Shown here piece by piece: positions 50,507-59,154 of a DNA stretch of 64,000 bases. A program made the position numbers and the translations under genes. This DNA comes from an uncultured bacterium (lineage in GTDB: Bacteria; Bipolaricaulota; Bipolaricaulia; UBA7950; UBA9294). Under the pieces are notes generated by a model, which did not search any database, was not told where the DNA came from, and saw nothing but the letters and a program-made list of their open reading frames with translations. The DNA is taken from the NCBI GenBank assembly GCA_903857865.1, contig CAIOGO010000009.1, forward strand, positions 1-64,000, in the 5' to 3' direction. The first letter of the stretch is position 1. The number at the start of each line of letters is the position of its first letter.

Positions 50507-51465
50507 GAGGTCGTCCTCGTGCGGTGACGCGGCGCTTCTTTGTAGCGGGGTGACTGGCCGCGGTTCCACAGGGCGATGTCGACCTCGCGTGCGGTGACGT
50601 CGTGGCCCTTCGCGCGGAGGTTCTCGACGATCAACTCCACGGCGTGCAGGGCACAGGCGCGGATCTCCACCTCATTCTCGGATCCCGCTGGGAGGAGCTC
50701 GCCGCGCGCGATGCGCTCGACGAGGTCGGGTGCGTACGCGAGGATGCCGTCAAGCTGGAGCACGTGGGGCACGAGGTTGTCGGCGAAGATGGTGAGCGCG
50801 TTCAGGTCCTCGAATTGCCCGAAGCTGCGGCCGCCGAAGGCGAGCGCGAGGTCGGAGACGAGGATCTGAGCGCGTTTGTAGAACGGGACCTCATCTCCTC
50901 GGTAGATCGAGACGTCGTGGAACAGTGGCTGCCGGTCGAGGAGCGACACGAGTCGCGCCGCGGAGGCATCGGCTTTCTCGACGAGAGCCGTGAAGGATCC
51001 GCCGAATCGGTCGTGGAGGTTGCGCCCGAGGTCATTCCACGCCTGGGCGAAGAGCGCCATCAGGTCTGCGATCGGCGGAGTCGAGAGGTCCTGGCCGAAC
51101 AGCCGCGCGCATCCGGCGGGAGTGAATGCGGCCATCTCGCTTGAGGTCAAAGGCCCCTCGGTGCGAAAGCGTTCGGTCAGCGATTGAGCGATCGTGCCGT
51201 AGCCCGAGTGTCCCGGACGTTTGGCGAGGTACGGGAAGTAGCCCGACCCGAAGTTGACCGCGTCGAGCGTCACGAGGTAGGTCACGGTGTCGTACGGCCG
51301 TCCGCGGAAGTGGAGAACGTCGTCGTAGACGGGTGTCTGGAGGGGAAGAGACGCGAGATCCCCCGCGTATCCAGCGATCGCGCTCTCCACGATGCGCACG
51401 CGCTGCGCTTGGCCGGCAACATCTCGGCAGCGCCGGCGTATGCGGTCGAACACTCCGTCCTCCAT
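50500..51465 (-). CDS. Queuosine salvage protein (DUF2419, Q-nucleotide N-glycosylase family)
   Basis: 321 residues. Long collinear similarity to the queuosine-salvage family is recognisable: YDTVTYLVTLDAVNFGSGYF, the YLAKRPGHSGYG segment, RFGGSFTALVEKADASA, VPFYKRAQILVSDLALAFGG, the LTIFADNLVPHVLQ block with GILAYAPDLVERI, and NEVEIRACALHAVELI. It ends with YKEAPRHRTRTTSY, like the IPFHRTR end of eukaryotic members. Family enzymes release queuine base from queuosine 5'-monophosphate so that it can be re-used for tRNA modification. There is no signal peptide, so it is cytoplasmic. Other queuosine genes are outside the window. Confidence 0.88.
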   Translation of the reverse strand: MEDGVFDRIRRRCRDVAGQAQRVRIVESAIAGYAGDLASLPLQTPVYDDVLHFRGRPYDTVTYLVTLDAVNFGSGYFPYLAKRPGHSGYGTIAQSLTERFRTEGPLTSSEMAAFTPAGCARLFGQDLSTPPIADLMALFAQAWNDLGRNLHDRFGGSFTALVEKADASAARLVSLLDRQPLFHDVSIYRGDEVPFYKRAQILVSDLALAFGGRSFGQFEDLNALTIFADNLVPHVLQLDGILAYAPDLVERIARGELLPAGSENEVEIRACALHAVELIVENLRAKGHDVTAREVDIALWNRGQSPRYKEAPRHRTRTTSY

Positions 51466-51563
51466 GAAATGAGAGTACCCGACGGACGGGCTGGAGATCG
51501 CTTCGCTGCCCGCCCCAGCCTCGATACGATGATCGGCGGGAAACGTACGCTAAGGGGGACGAC

Positions 51564-51980
51564 ATGAAGTGGATCTTGTTCGGCTGCGTTGTCGGTGGAA
51601 TCGTCGGCTTGGCTCTCGGAATTCCGATGGAGACTCAGACTCATCTCGTTCCCCTAGCTGACGTAGGGGCGCTCGCCTCGGCGGCTTCGCGAACTTCGGC
51701 GGAGCTTGACGCTCGGCTCTTCGTCCTGCTTCTGCCTCGCGGCGCGGGCGCTGTCGTGCTGCGCGCGATGCCGAGGTCGGAGTGGGGGTCATTCCAGGTT
51801 CGCGCCGTCAGCTGGGAGGTCATCGAGCGCGAGATGCTGGCCGCGACCGTCGTGCAACCGGCGATCACTCCCGCCGACGCGGCCGGAATCGCGCCGGACC
51901 TGTCCGCTCTCCTCAAGCGTGCCATCAACGAGGCGAGCGGGTTCGAGGTTTTCCCCGACGTTCCCTTGCCGAACCTGTAG
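51564..51980 (+). CDS. Small membrane-anchored protein, function unknown
   Basis: 138 residues, with AAGGGGGA about 7 nt before the ATG. A single N-terminal span (WILFGCVVGGIVGLALGIPM) is followed by a soluble alpha/beta domain of about 110 residues (for example LDARLFVLLLPRGAGAVVLR and SWEVIEREMLAATVVQP). I recognise no family and see no catalytic motif. It lies alone between the DUF2419 gene and the ECF module. Confidence 0.6.
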   Translation: MKWILFGCVVGGIVGLALGIPMETQTHLVPLADVGALASAASRTSAELDARLFVLLLPRGAGAVVLRAMPRSEWGSFQVRAVSWEVIEREMLAATVVQPAITPADAAGIAPDLSALLKRAINEASGFEVFPDVPLPNL

Positions 51981-52064
51981 GCAGGAGCGTGAAGGCAAGA
52001 GGAAAGTCGTCCGCGTCGCTTTTGCGGGCGGGACGACTCTCCTTGCTCAGCTTGGCGCGCTCCT

Positions 52065-53294
52065 TTAGTTCGAGCAGGGCTCGCAGGGCTCAGCCGGTTC
52101 GGCCGGCTCCGCCGGCTGCGCAGGCTTGGATCGTTGCGAGCGCCGGAAAGGATCGAAGTTCGGACCCAGCGGATCGGAATCCGGTCCCGGGATGTCGCCA
52201 CAGCCGCAGCCGTGCTTCGACTTCCGCGATTTCATCTGCATCTGCATCTGAGACTGTAGATTGTCGAAGTGCTGGCGAGTCATCTCGGCAGCCAGGTAGT
52301 CCGGCATGCCCGAATCGACGAGCGTCTTGTAGAAGCTCGCGAAAGCCTGCGCCGTCGCCTGGACCTGCTCCGGCGAGTAGACGCTCTCGTGCATCCCGCG
52401 CATGAGGTGAGGGATCCGATCCGACACGACGTCGAGCATCTCGCGGATGCCTTCGATGCCTTCCACCTCGAGCTCCTCTGCGGCGTCGTCGAGAGCCTCC
52501 TCGCGCGCCTCCAGCTCTTCCTCGATCTGCTCCAAGCGCTCCTCCTGCCGTTCAAGACGCGTCTCCATCTCCTCTTGGGCGCGCTCGACCTTCTCACGCT
52601 CTCGCTCGAGCTTCTCGCGCTCGCGTTCGAGGGCTTCGCGCTCTCGCTCGAGGCGCTCCCTTTCCTTCTCCAGCCTTCCCGCCGACTCCGCGCCGTTTCG
52701 CCTTTCCAGATCAACCATGTCCTCTCCTCCCTTGTCTACGCGGTGTTCACCATGCTGGGCCCAGCGCGGGCGACCCCTTTCGATGGGCGCCCGCGCCGAC
52801 TCAGCGGCCTCGGCGCTGCAACTCGCGAAGCTCTCCACGAACGAACTCGCCGCGGCAGGCGGCGTCCCGGCCGCCCGCTGAATGTGAATCGCTGACTCCA
52901 TCTCTTCAGCCAGCGCGACGACGGCCGCCGTCTTGTCTCCCACGGCGCCCTCGGCCAGTCTCCACGCGTCGTTGCGGGTCATGCCCGCTTCTGTGAGGCG
53001 GCGGATGAGGGCCGCGATGGCGTCGGCGTGGGCGCGCGGGACGGACACATCCGTCCCGGCGAGGCCGGCGAGAAGGGTTCCCGCTTCCTGGCTCGAGAAG
53101 CCGTCCTCCACCAGCCGTTCGTAGAAGGCGGCGAGACTCATTGCGCGCGCGGTTGTCAGGGGTCGGTCGCCGCGGGCCGCAAGCTCGCGGACCCGCTCCT
53201 CCGCGATCCCGGCGACGCGAAGCACGGCGCCCGCTGTACCGGCGCGCTCAAGCGGCACACCCAACGTCACTGTGCGTCCTTCGGCGTCTCGCAT
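52065..53294 (-). CDS. Coiled-coil protein of the ECF sigma module, with duplicated helical domain and Cys-rich tail
   Basis: 409 residues from ATG 53294 (GGAGGG upstream); GTG 53270 overlaps the anti-sigma stop as GTGA and is an alternative. Residues about 50-130 are helical with SLAAFYERLVEDGFSSQEAG; residues about 305-350 repeat the pattern (FASFYKTLVDSGMPDYLAAE). Between them is a charged coiled coil of about 95 residues (EREREKLEREREKVERAQEE). The tail has CGCGD, a PAEPAEPAEP repeat and CEPC. ATG 52718 has its own GGGAGGAG, and the sequence before it looks poorly conserved, so a second 217-aa product or two fused genes is possible. Function unknown. Confidence 0.6.
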   Translation of the reverse strand: MRDAEGRTVTLGVPLERAGTAGAVLRVAGIAEERVRELAARGDRPLTTARAMSLAAFYERLVEDGFSSQEAGTLLAGLAGTDVSVPRAHADAIAALIRRLTEAGMTRNDAWRLAEGAVGDKTAAVVALAEEMESAIHIQRAAGTPPAAASSFVESFASCSAEAAESARAPIERGRPRWAQHGEHRVDKGGEDMVDLERRNGAESAGRLEKERERLEREREALEREREKLEREREKVERAQEEMETRLERQEERLEQIEEELEAREEALDDAAEELEVEGIEGIREMLDVVSDRIPHLMRGMHESVYSPEQVQATAQAFASFYKTLVDSGMPDYLAAEMTRQHFDNLQSQMQMQMKSRKSKHGCGCGDIPGPDSDPLGPNFDPFRRSQRSKPAQPAEPAEPAEPCEPCSN

Positions 53295-53665
53295 TCTTCC
53301 CTCCGCTGGGTTCCGACGATGCGAACGTTGTGTCCCATCACGCGCAGGCTGGCACGCACCGGGGAGCCGGGGCGCCTCGCATTCACGCCAAGTCGGAACC
53401 CAACGAGGAAGGATCCGATGTCCACGTTCGCCGTGTCGCGGAAGCCCGCCCTGGTCATCACGCGGCGCCACACGCGCTGCCGAACGCCCGGCATGCTTGC
53501 CGACGTCGCTCCAACGGCCTGGCGAACCCACACGATTTCGGCTAGCTCGAGACGGCACGCCCCGCACGATTGGACGTGCGCGGCAACCGCCCCAGCGTCG
53601 GCAACGCCGAGCTTCCCGGTGACGTACCAGGGCAACAACTCGATAGTCCTCTCGCAGTCCGTCAT
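53267..53665 (-). CDS. Zinc-type anti-sigma factor (ZAS), soluble
   Basis: 132 residues whose ATG overlaps the sigma stop (ATGA). The N-terminal 50 residues carry the ZAS pattern: Cys4, then His30-x3-Cys34-x2-Cys37 (AHVQSCGACRLEL), as in RsrA/ChrR-type anti-sigmas. There is no membrane span, so it is probably cytoplasmic and senses an internal signal, perhaps redox or zinc. The remaining 80 residues show no known sensor domain. It should bind and inhibit the ECF sigma encoded just before it. Confidence 0.85.
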   Translation of the reverse strand: MTDCERTIELLPWYVTGKLGVADAGAVAAHVQSCGACRLELAEIVWVRQAVGATSASMPGVRQRVWRRVMTRAGFRDTANVDIGSFLVGFRLGVNARRPGSPVRASLRVMGHNVRIVGTQRREECETPKDAQ

Positions 53666-54168
53666 AGGAGTTCCTTGGCAAGGGCCTTCCGTGCGTAGAA
53701 CAGGCGTGACTTCACTGTTCCCTCCGGGATGCCGAGCACGGCGGCCGCGTCAGCCAGGCTCATCTCTTCGAAGAAGACGAGGTGAAGCACTTCTTGCTGC
53801 TCCGGACTCAGCGTCTGCAGCGCCCGCGTGACGCGCACGTCAATCTCTGCCGCCTCGGCCGGATCGGGCTCCCCCTTAGGGTCCTCGGGAAGCCGTTCCC
53901 CCTTCTTTTCGCGACGGAGAAGACTGTGCGCTTGGTTTCGTGCGATGCCCAGAATCCACGTCGTGGCCTTCGACGCGCCACGGAAACTCGCGGCGTTCTT
54001 CCATACGGTGAGCATGGTCTCTTGCAGCACCTCCTCAGCGAGATGGGCGTTGCGCACGAGCGAGATCGAGAAGCGGTAGACCCGCTCGGCATGTCGGTCG
54101 TACAGCTCGCGGAACGCCTGTCGATCCGCTCGGCCGACGGCGCGCAGCAAGGCTTCATCGGTCTTCAC
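53662..54168 (-). CDS. ECF (sigma-70 family group IV) RNA polymerase sigma factor
   Basis: 168 residues. Region 2 spans about 10-85 (ELYDRHAERVYRFSISLV, EEVLQETMLTVWKNAASF, with KATTWILGIARNQAHSLLRR for -10 recognition). A Pro/Glu-rich linker of about 20 residues follows, then region 4 (about 112-165; LSPEQQEVLHLVFFEEMSLA, IPEGTVKSRLFYARKAL). Regions 1 and 3 are absent, as in all ECF sigmas. It is co-transcribed with the anti-sigma gene (4-nt overlap) and the coiled-coil gene. I could not identify an autoregulated ECF promoter upstream. Confidence 0.95.
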   Translation of the reverse strand: MKTDEALLRAVGRADRQAFRELYDRHAERVYRFSISLVRNAHLAEEVLQETMLTVWKNAASFRGASKATTWILGIARNQAHSLLRREKKGERLPEDPKGEPDPAEAAEIDVRVTRALQTLSPEQQEVLHLVFFEEMSLADAAAVLGIPEGTVKSRLFYARKALAKELL

Positions 54169-54333
54169 GCGTTGTCCCTCATCGCGTCGTCAACTCCTCC
54201 GACTTCGTTCTTCTACTGCATGAGTGCCCGACCGGGCGCGTTCGGTTCATCGCCGGTGCCGCGGTGTCTCTCCGGCCGAAGGCACGATGTGGGCGGGGTC
54301 GTCCCTGCCGCAATGGTCCGGCCCCAGCTGGGC

Positions 54334-54573
54334 CTACCCCCCTCCGACAGGGGGGAACAGGGCGACGCGGTCGCCGTCGGCCAAGCGTACGGCGCGATCA
54401 TGGTGGATCCGCCCGTTGACGATCGCGAGGTGCACGAGATCCGGCTGGATCCCAAGATGCGAGAGAAGGTCGGAGAGCGTCGCTCCTTCTGCCAGCGGCA
54501 CGGAGAGCGCGTCGCCGGACGAGCGGACCGACTCAGCGCGGAGTCCGGCGTAGAGTCGAACCTCGATGTTCAT
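54334..54573 (-). CDS. MoaD/ThiS-like sulfur-carrier protein
   Basis: 79 residues from ATG 54573, overlapping the stop of the preceding ubiquitin-like gene. It is a beta-grasp protein (NIEVRLYAGLR, LAEGATLSDLLSHLGI, GDRVALFPPVGGG) and ends in Gly-Gly-Gly, as needed for activation and thiocarboxylation by a MoaD-adenylating enzyme. With AOR in the same operon the likely role is supplying sulfur for the pterin dithiolene of the tungsten or molybdenum cofactor. No MoeB/MoaE gene is in the window. Confidence 0.88.
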   Translation of the reverse strand: MNIEVRLYAGLRAESVRSSGDALSVPLAEGATLSDLLSHLGIQPDLVHLAIVNGRIHHDRAVRLADGDRVALFPPVGGG

Positions 54574-54854
54574 TGATCTGCCGCCTTCGGCCGGAAGTAC
54601 CACTTGTACAGGAGCTGCATGTCGTCGGGAAAGAGCCCGAGGCGCGCCTCGTCCTCGACCGGGCTCGAGAGGTCGGCGTAGCGGCCGTCGACGAACAGGT
54701 TGCTGCCGAGCTCCTCGACGGGGACGCCGAGGCGGGCGACGACCGATCCCACCGTGTCGGCGGGGCAGTAAGGGACGTCGACGATCGACTCCGATCGCGG
54801 ATCCGCATCCGCTGCGAAACGCCTTAGCTTCCCGTACAAGTGGACGTGGAGCAT
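54570..54854 (-). CDS. Ubiquitin-like (MoaD-related) protein without C-terminal Gly-Gly
   Basis: 94 residues, 39 nt after the AOR gene. The beta-grasp pattern is visible (HVHLYGKLRRF, DTVGSVVARLGVPVEELGSN, DEARLGLFPDDMQLLYKWYF), but the protein ends FRPKAADQ with no diglycine, so it cannot be a normal sulfur carrier. Similar short genes occur beside AOR genes. It may be a structural partner of AOR or a diverged carrier (inferred). Confidence 0.7.
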   Translation of the reverse strand: MLHVHLYGKLRRFAADADPRSESIVDVPYCPADTVGSVVARLGVPVEELGSNLFVDGRYADLSSPVEDEARLGLFPDDMQLLYKWYFRPKAADQ

Positions 54855-54893
54855 GGAAAGATGGGCCGGACCCGGCGGCCCGGCCCAAGAGCG

Positions 54894-56639
54894 CTACTTC
54901 GCGAACACCCTGTCGATCTCGCTGTCCGCGATGTCCCAGACCGTGTTGTGCGGCGGCAAGGGCTCGCGCGACATGAACTCCGGGAGCCGATCGTCGACGG
55001 CCGTGAATCCAGCCTTACGGTTGAAGTCCAGCTCGAGGTCGAGCACCGCCTTGCCGATTCGCCCGACGTCGTCCATCGTCCACTTCGTCCCGAGGACACC
55101 CGAGCACTCTTCGACCACGCCTTCGAATCCCGAGGCGATGTCGAGGATGGCGAACGCGATGAACAGGCAGTGGCCCGTCGTGTCGATGAAGCCGGTCGCG
55201 TACTGGAAGTTGCGCGCCAGCTCGGTCTTCTTCGAGTCGAGTGGGTCGAGCTTTCCGGAGACTCCGAGAATCTCGGGTGCGATCGTGTAGCCCGACGTGT
55301 GGTCGGCGCCCATGGTCGACACGGCGTAGGTCATGCCGATGCCCTTGACCGCGCGCGGCTCGTAGGCCGGCATGCTCTGGCCCTTCACGTGCGGCACGCG
55401 GGGGACGCCGAACGCCCGCCCGGTGACCACGGCACCGTTGCCGAGGATTCGGCCGAGCGGGGTGGCCTTGCCGATCTCGTGGACAAGCTCAATCGCCCGC
55501 TTCCCGTCTCCGAACGCCCACAGTCCGCCCTCCGCCGCTACGGCAAGCGTGCCGCCGATCTCGATTGTGTCGAGGCCGTACTCGTTGCAGAGGAGATTGA
55601 GCTCTGCGATCTGGTCCAGATCGCTGATCCCGCAGTCGGCGCCGAAGGCCCAATCGGACTCGTACTCGATGCACGACGTGTGCTCGCTTCCGTCCGGGCG
55701 GTGCCACGTGTTGGAGCAGGCGATGATGCACCCGGGCGAGCAGGGATGGTTGTACAGCTCGCGTCCCAAGCGCTCCTTGTTCCCGGCGAAGATGGCCTCG
55801 CCGGCGATCTTCGTCGCGCCCTCGAATCGGCCCTCGCGGAAGTTGCGCGTCGGCAGGCCGCCGGCCTCGTTCAGGATGTTGACGAGGACCGCCGTGCCGT
55901 AGGTGTTGAGGGCGCCCTTCGGCTTGGTGATCGCGTGCTCGCCGAGAGCGGCGGCCAGCTTCTTGCGGCCGGCGTCGAAGGTGGCCTTGTCCGCGATGGG
56001 AACGTCTGCGGCCCCCGAGTCGTTGACGACGATGGCCTTGAGCCCCTTGCTCCCGAGGACGGCGCCCAGTCCGCCGCGCCCGGCGTAGCGCGTGGGGCGC
56101 CCTTCCCGGTCCGTGAAGCAGATCCCGGCCGCTCCCATTCGGCGCTCGCCCGCGACCCCGATGGAGCAGACATCGACGTGATCCTTGCCCCCGAACCGCT
56201 CGGCGAGGGCGGGGACGACGTCCGACAGCTTCTTTCCCGTCCACGCGTCGGCCGACTCGAATGCCGCTCCTTTCGCGTCCACCTTCAGGAGCCAGAATCG
56301 GCCGTCTTGCGGCTGACCCTCGACGACAAGGGCGCGGATTCCCAGGCGCGCCAGGCGGCGGCCCCAGCCGGTGCCGGAGTTCGCTTCCTTGATGCCTCCG
56401 GTGAGCGGCGACTTCCCACCGACGGAGATGCGCGACGACGTCGGGGCGGGCGTTCCGGTGACAATGCCCGGCGAGAAGACGACCTTGTTGTTCGGGCCAA
56501 GAGGGTGACACGTTGCTGGCACCTCGTCGTGCACGATGCTCGAGGTCAGCCACCGGCCCGCTCGGTTCTTGTACGAAGAAGGCACGGGCTCGAATCTCGC
56601 CGTGCGGTCAGCCATATTGACCCGCAGAATTCGTTCCAT
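54894..56639 (-). CDS. Aldehyde:ferredoxin oxidoreductase, tungsten-pterin family
   Basis: 581 residues from ATG 56639 (GGGAG upstream); an in-frame ATG at 56666 would add nine. Family members oxidise aldehydes, or reduce acids, with ferredoxin. The N-terminal beta-barrel has MERILRVNMADRTARFE, then SRISVGGKSPLTGGIKEANS. Cluster ligands are CSPGCIIAC (spacing Cx3Cx3C; the classical P. furiosus enzyme has Cx2Cx3C) plus Cys in TTGHCLFIAF. Pterin-contact segments such as YAGRGGLGAVLGSKGLKA are present. Oxygen-sensitive enzyme, cytoplasmic. It heads an operon with two ubiquitin-like genes. The natural aldehyde is unknown. Confidence 0.93.
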   Translation of the reverse strand: MERILRVNMADRTARFEPVPSSYKNRAGRWLTSSIVHDEVPATCHPLGPNNKVVFSPGIVTGTPAPTSSRISVGGKSPLTGGIKEANSGTGWGRRLARLGIRALVVEGQPQDGRFWLLKVDAKGAAFESADAWTGKKLSDVVPALAERFGGKDHVDVCSIGVAGERRMGAAGICFTDREGRPTRYAGRGGLGAVLGSKGLKAIVVNDSGAADVPIADKATFDAGRKKLAAALGEHAITKPKGALNTYGTAVLVNILNEAGGLPTRNFREGRFEGATKIAGEAIFAGNKERLGRELYNHPCSPGCIIACSNTWHRPDGSEHTSCIEYESDWAFGADCGISDLDQIAELNLLCNEYGLDTIEIGGTLAVAAEGGLWAFGDGKRAIELVHEIGKATPLGRILGNGAVVTGRAFGVPRVPHVKGQSMPAYEPRAVKGIGMTYAVSTMGADHTSGYTIAPEILGVSGKLDPLDSKKTELARNFQYATGFIDTTGHCLFIAFAILDIASGFEGVVEECSGVLGTKWTMDDVGRIGKAVLDLELDFNRKAGFTAVDDRLPEFMSREPLPPHNTVWDIADSEIDRVFAK

Positions 56640-56681
56640 CCACACTCCCGTTTCCCCGGGATCCATGCCGGAGAGCGCTCA

Positions 56682-56711
56682 GGTCTACCACGTCGCGGCC
56701 CTGGATGTCAA
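56682..56711 (-). promoter_or_regulatory. Possible promoter of the AOR operon
   Basis: On the minus strand a perfect TTGACA (56711-56706) is followed 18 nt later by TAGACC (56687-56682), a weak -10. The start codon is about 40 nt downstream. It lies in the 140-bp gap after the GH57 gene, which otherwise holds only a GCGGCC/GGCCGC inverted repeat. Confidence 0.35.
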
Positions 56712-56781
56712 CGGCCGCGGCGCGCGGCGCGTTCTCTCGTTGGAACCGAACGCGTGCGACGCTACCGTGCGCAGACGACGC

Positions 56782-59154
56782 TCACTCCTCCAGGATGCCA
56801 ACTGCGATGCCGAGCGCGCTCCCCAGGCGTTCGAGGGATTCGGGCAGCGCCGCGCCAAGGTCCGCTGCCTTGGCATCGCGCCATCGGCGGGCGAGATCGA
56901 GGTAGCCATTCTGCGCGCGCCACAAGTTGACGTTCTGCGCCAATGCGCGGACGAGCTCCACGGCGCGGGCGAACGGATCGCAGGTGGCCGCGTCCGCGGC
57001 AGCGAGTTCCCGTTCGATGGCGTCGGTCAGGCGGCGCGCGACGAGAGGCCCATCGACAGGAACCGACGCGGCCTGGGCCTGCCGCAGCAGGCGCTCGATG
57101 CGCGGGACGTCGAGAGGCGCACTCGCGGCCAGGGAGAGCAGTCTGCGGTGGACGGTGCACGCCGCGAATCCGCGGAGATGGATCGGGATTGAAGAGCCTG
57201 GCTCGTCGAGAAGCGCGAGGACGGAGATCGCGCGCTCCGCTTGCTCGGTCGCGGCCGCGGCCACCGCGGTGAGGAAGTCCCACCGCTCGGCGGGCGAGAG
57301 GATCCCGGCGACGTCGTTGGGTGGCGGGAACGTCGATGCGATCCTGTCCGAGACGGCAGCGGCGTCGCCGCGATCGAACAGGTCACCGAGCACGGGAAGG
57401 AACGCCGAAGCGTCCAGGCCCGAGGCGAGGCGAGCGCCCAGGCGGACGTCGTCCGCCGCGCTGAGGACGGCGTAGAGGATCTCCCGAACCTGCCCCGTCC
57501 TTCGGACTGTGACACGCGCCAGACCGGCAACGAGGCGCTCCGCCTCTCGTGTTCGTCGCACTTCCACCAGCGGAGTGACGGCGTGACCCCGCGATGCGGG
57601 GAGCGCATCGTGTCCGAACAGCTCAGCCACGGCGAATCGTGCGGCGGCCCGCGGCGCGCCGACGGTGGATGGTCGGACGTGACGATCGAAGACGCTGCGT
57701 CCGTCTCCCTGCGCGGGGTCGTTGCTCTTCGCCTTCTCGAGTTCGGCGAGGAACACCGCCTCGGTCCCGTCCCCGGCGAGCTGTTCGGCGAACTCGATCG
57801 CTCGTCCGGTGTACCGCAGGATCTGGATCGCCTCGATGCCGGCGAGGTCGGCGAAATACCAGCCGCAGCTCGTCGCGGCGAGCAACGCGTGGCGCTGCAT
57901 CTCGAGAAGTGTGAGCGCGTCGACGCGCTCGTCGGGCGCGAGCGCGGGCGGCGCGAGGCGGGCGAAGAACGCGTCGACCGATTCAGGTGCGGGGTCCAGA
58001 ACGACGTCGATGTACCCATCCCGCGCGGCCCACGGATCGCGGAACAGCGCGCCGGCGCGCGCGGCGAAGAGGCCGTCTACCCTACTCTGCAGAGTGTCCA
58101 CCGCGGCGCGCAGGGGGGCGCGCCACGCTTGATTCCACCCCGGCCGGTTGTCGGTCGTGCACCCGCAGTCGGAGCGCCATCGCTCGACGCCGTGCGGACA
58201 ACTCCACGATGTGCTTGGCGCGATCTGCGCTTCGTGCGTCGGCGGATTCTTCTCGAGCCACTCCCCATAGTTCGTGAGGCGCACGTCCTTTCTCGCCTCG
58301 ATGCGGTCGAGGACGTAGGCGAGCGCCATCTCGCCGAACCGGTGGTGATGACCGTACGTCTCGCCGTCGGTGGCGATGTGCACGAGTCCCCCGGCGTCGC
58401 CGCGGAACCCGCCGAGCAGGCGTGCGAGGAAGCGGTCGCCGTTCTTGAGAAGGTCGCCGAACGAGACGCCGTGGGCGATGGCCCCGTCGTAGACGAAGAT
58501 GGCGATGTCTGCGCCCGACGGCAGGCGGACAACGTACGGCATCGTCGTGTCGACGGAGGCGGCGTCCACGGGTTGCCACGCCTCGCTCCCGAGTCGACGC
58601 ACGCGGCGAACTTGGTGCGGCGCGAGGATGGTGAATCCAATTCCCTGGTGGGCGATGACCTCGAGCGTTTCGAGGTCGACGGCCGTCTCGGGCATCCACA
58701 ACCCCTCGGGTCGGCGACGGAATCGATGCTCGAAGTCGCGGATGCCCCAGACCACCTGCGTCGTCTTGTCTCTGCGGGACGCGAGCGGAAGGATCGCGTG
58801 ACCGTAGGCTTGGGCGATGGCCGACCCGTGGCCGGAGAACCTCGCCTGGCTGTCAACGTCTGCATCGAGGATGGCGCGGTAGACGTTGACGTCGGCCGTC
58901 TCCATCCACGAGAGGAGCGTCGGCCCCACGTTGAAACTCGTCCGCCCGTAGGTGCAGAGCGTGCGGCGGACGCGGCCCTCCGCGTCGAGAATGCGTGCCG
59001 CGGTGTTCGGCGCATAGCACTCGGCCGCGATGCGCTCGTTCCAGTCATGGAACGGGCTGGCCGAGTCCTGGACCTCGATCGTCTCGAGCCAAGGGTTCTC
59101 GCGCGGCGGCTGGTAGTAGTGGCCGTGGATGCAAATGGCGCGATCGCGGGTCAT
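56782..59154 (-). CDS. Glycoside hydrolase family 57 protein with DUF3536 domain
   Basis: 790 residues. The N-terminal half (about 1-330) is a GH57 domain: [13 protein letters not shown] (motif 1), the nucleophile-type [10 protein letters not shown], and [14 protein letters not shown], which carries the second catalytic acid. The C-terminal half corresponds to DUF3536, helical with [15 protein letters not shown] (a cysteine cluster typical of the family). It probably acts on alpha-1,4/1,6-glucans such as glycogen, as amylase, transferase or debranching-type enzyme. The ATG overlaps the glgB stop by 4 nt, supporting a role in glycogen turnover. No signal peptide. Confidence 0.88.
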   Translation of the reverse strand: MTRDRAICIHGHYYQPPRENPWLETIEVQDSASPFHDWNERIAAECYAPNTAARILDAEGRVRRTLCTYGRTSFNVGPTLLSWMETADVNVYRAILDADVDSQARFSGHGSAIAQAYGHAILPLASRRDKTTQVVWGIRDFEHRFRRRPEGLWMPETAVDLETLEVIAHQGIGFTILAPHQVRRVRRLGSEAWQPVDAASVDTTMPYVVRLPSGADIAIFVYDGAIAHGVSFGDLLKNGDRFLARLLGGFRGDAGGLVHIATDGETYGHHHRFGEMALAYVLDRIEARKDVRLTNYGEWLEKNPPTHEAQIAPSTSWSCPHGVERWRSDCGCTTDNRPGWNQAWRAPLRAAVDTLQSRVDGLFAARAGALFRDPWAARDGYIDVVLDPAPESVDAFFARLAPPALAPDERVDALTLLEMQRHALLAATSCGWYFADLAGIEAIQILRYTGRAIEFAEQLAGDGTEAVFLAELEKAKSNDPAQGDGRSVFDRHVRPSTVGAPRAAARFAVAELFGHDALPASRGHAVTPLVEVRRTREAERLVAGLARVTVRRTGQVREILYAVLSAADDVRLGARLASGLDASAFLPVLGDLFDRGDAAAVSDRIASTFPPPNDVAGILSPAERWDFLTAVAAAATEQAERAISVLALLDEPGSSIPIHLRGFAACTVHRRLLSLAASAPLDVPRIERLLRQAQAASVPVDGPLVARRLTDAIERELAAADAATCDPFARAVELVRALAQNVNLWRAQNGYLDLARRWRDAKAADLGAALPESLERLGSALGIAVGILEE

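Noticed and set aside
53295-53681. Extension of the coiled-coil ORF upstream to 53681
   Set aside because: This part overlaps the anti-sigma gene in another frame, where the ZAS motif and coupled ATGA start show the true coding frame.
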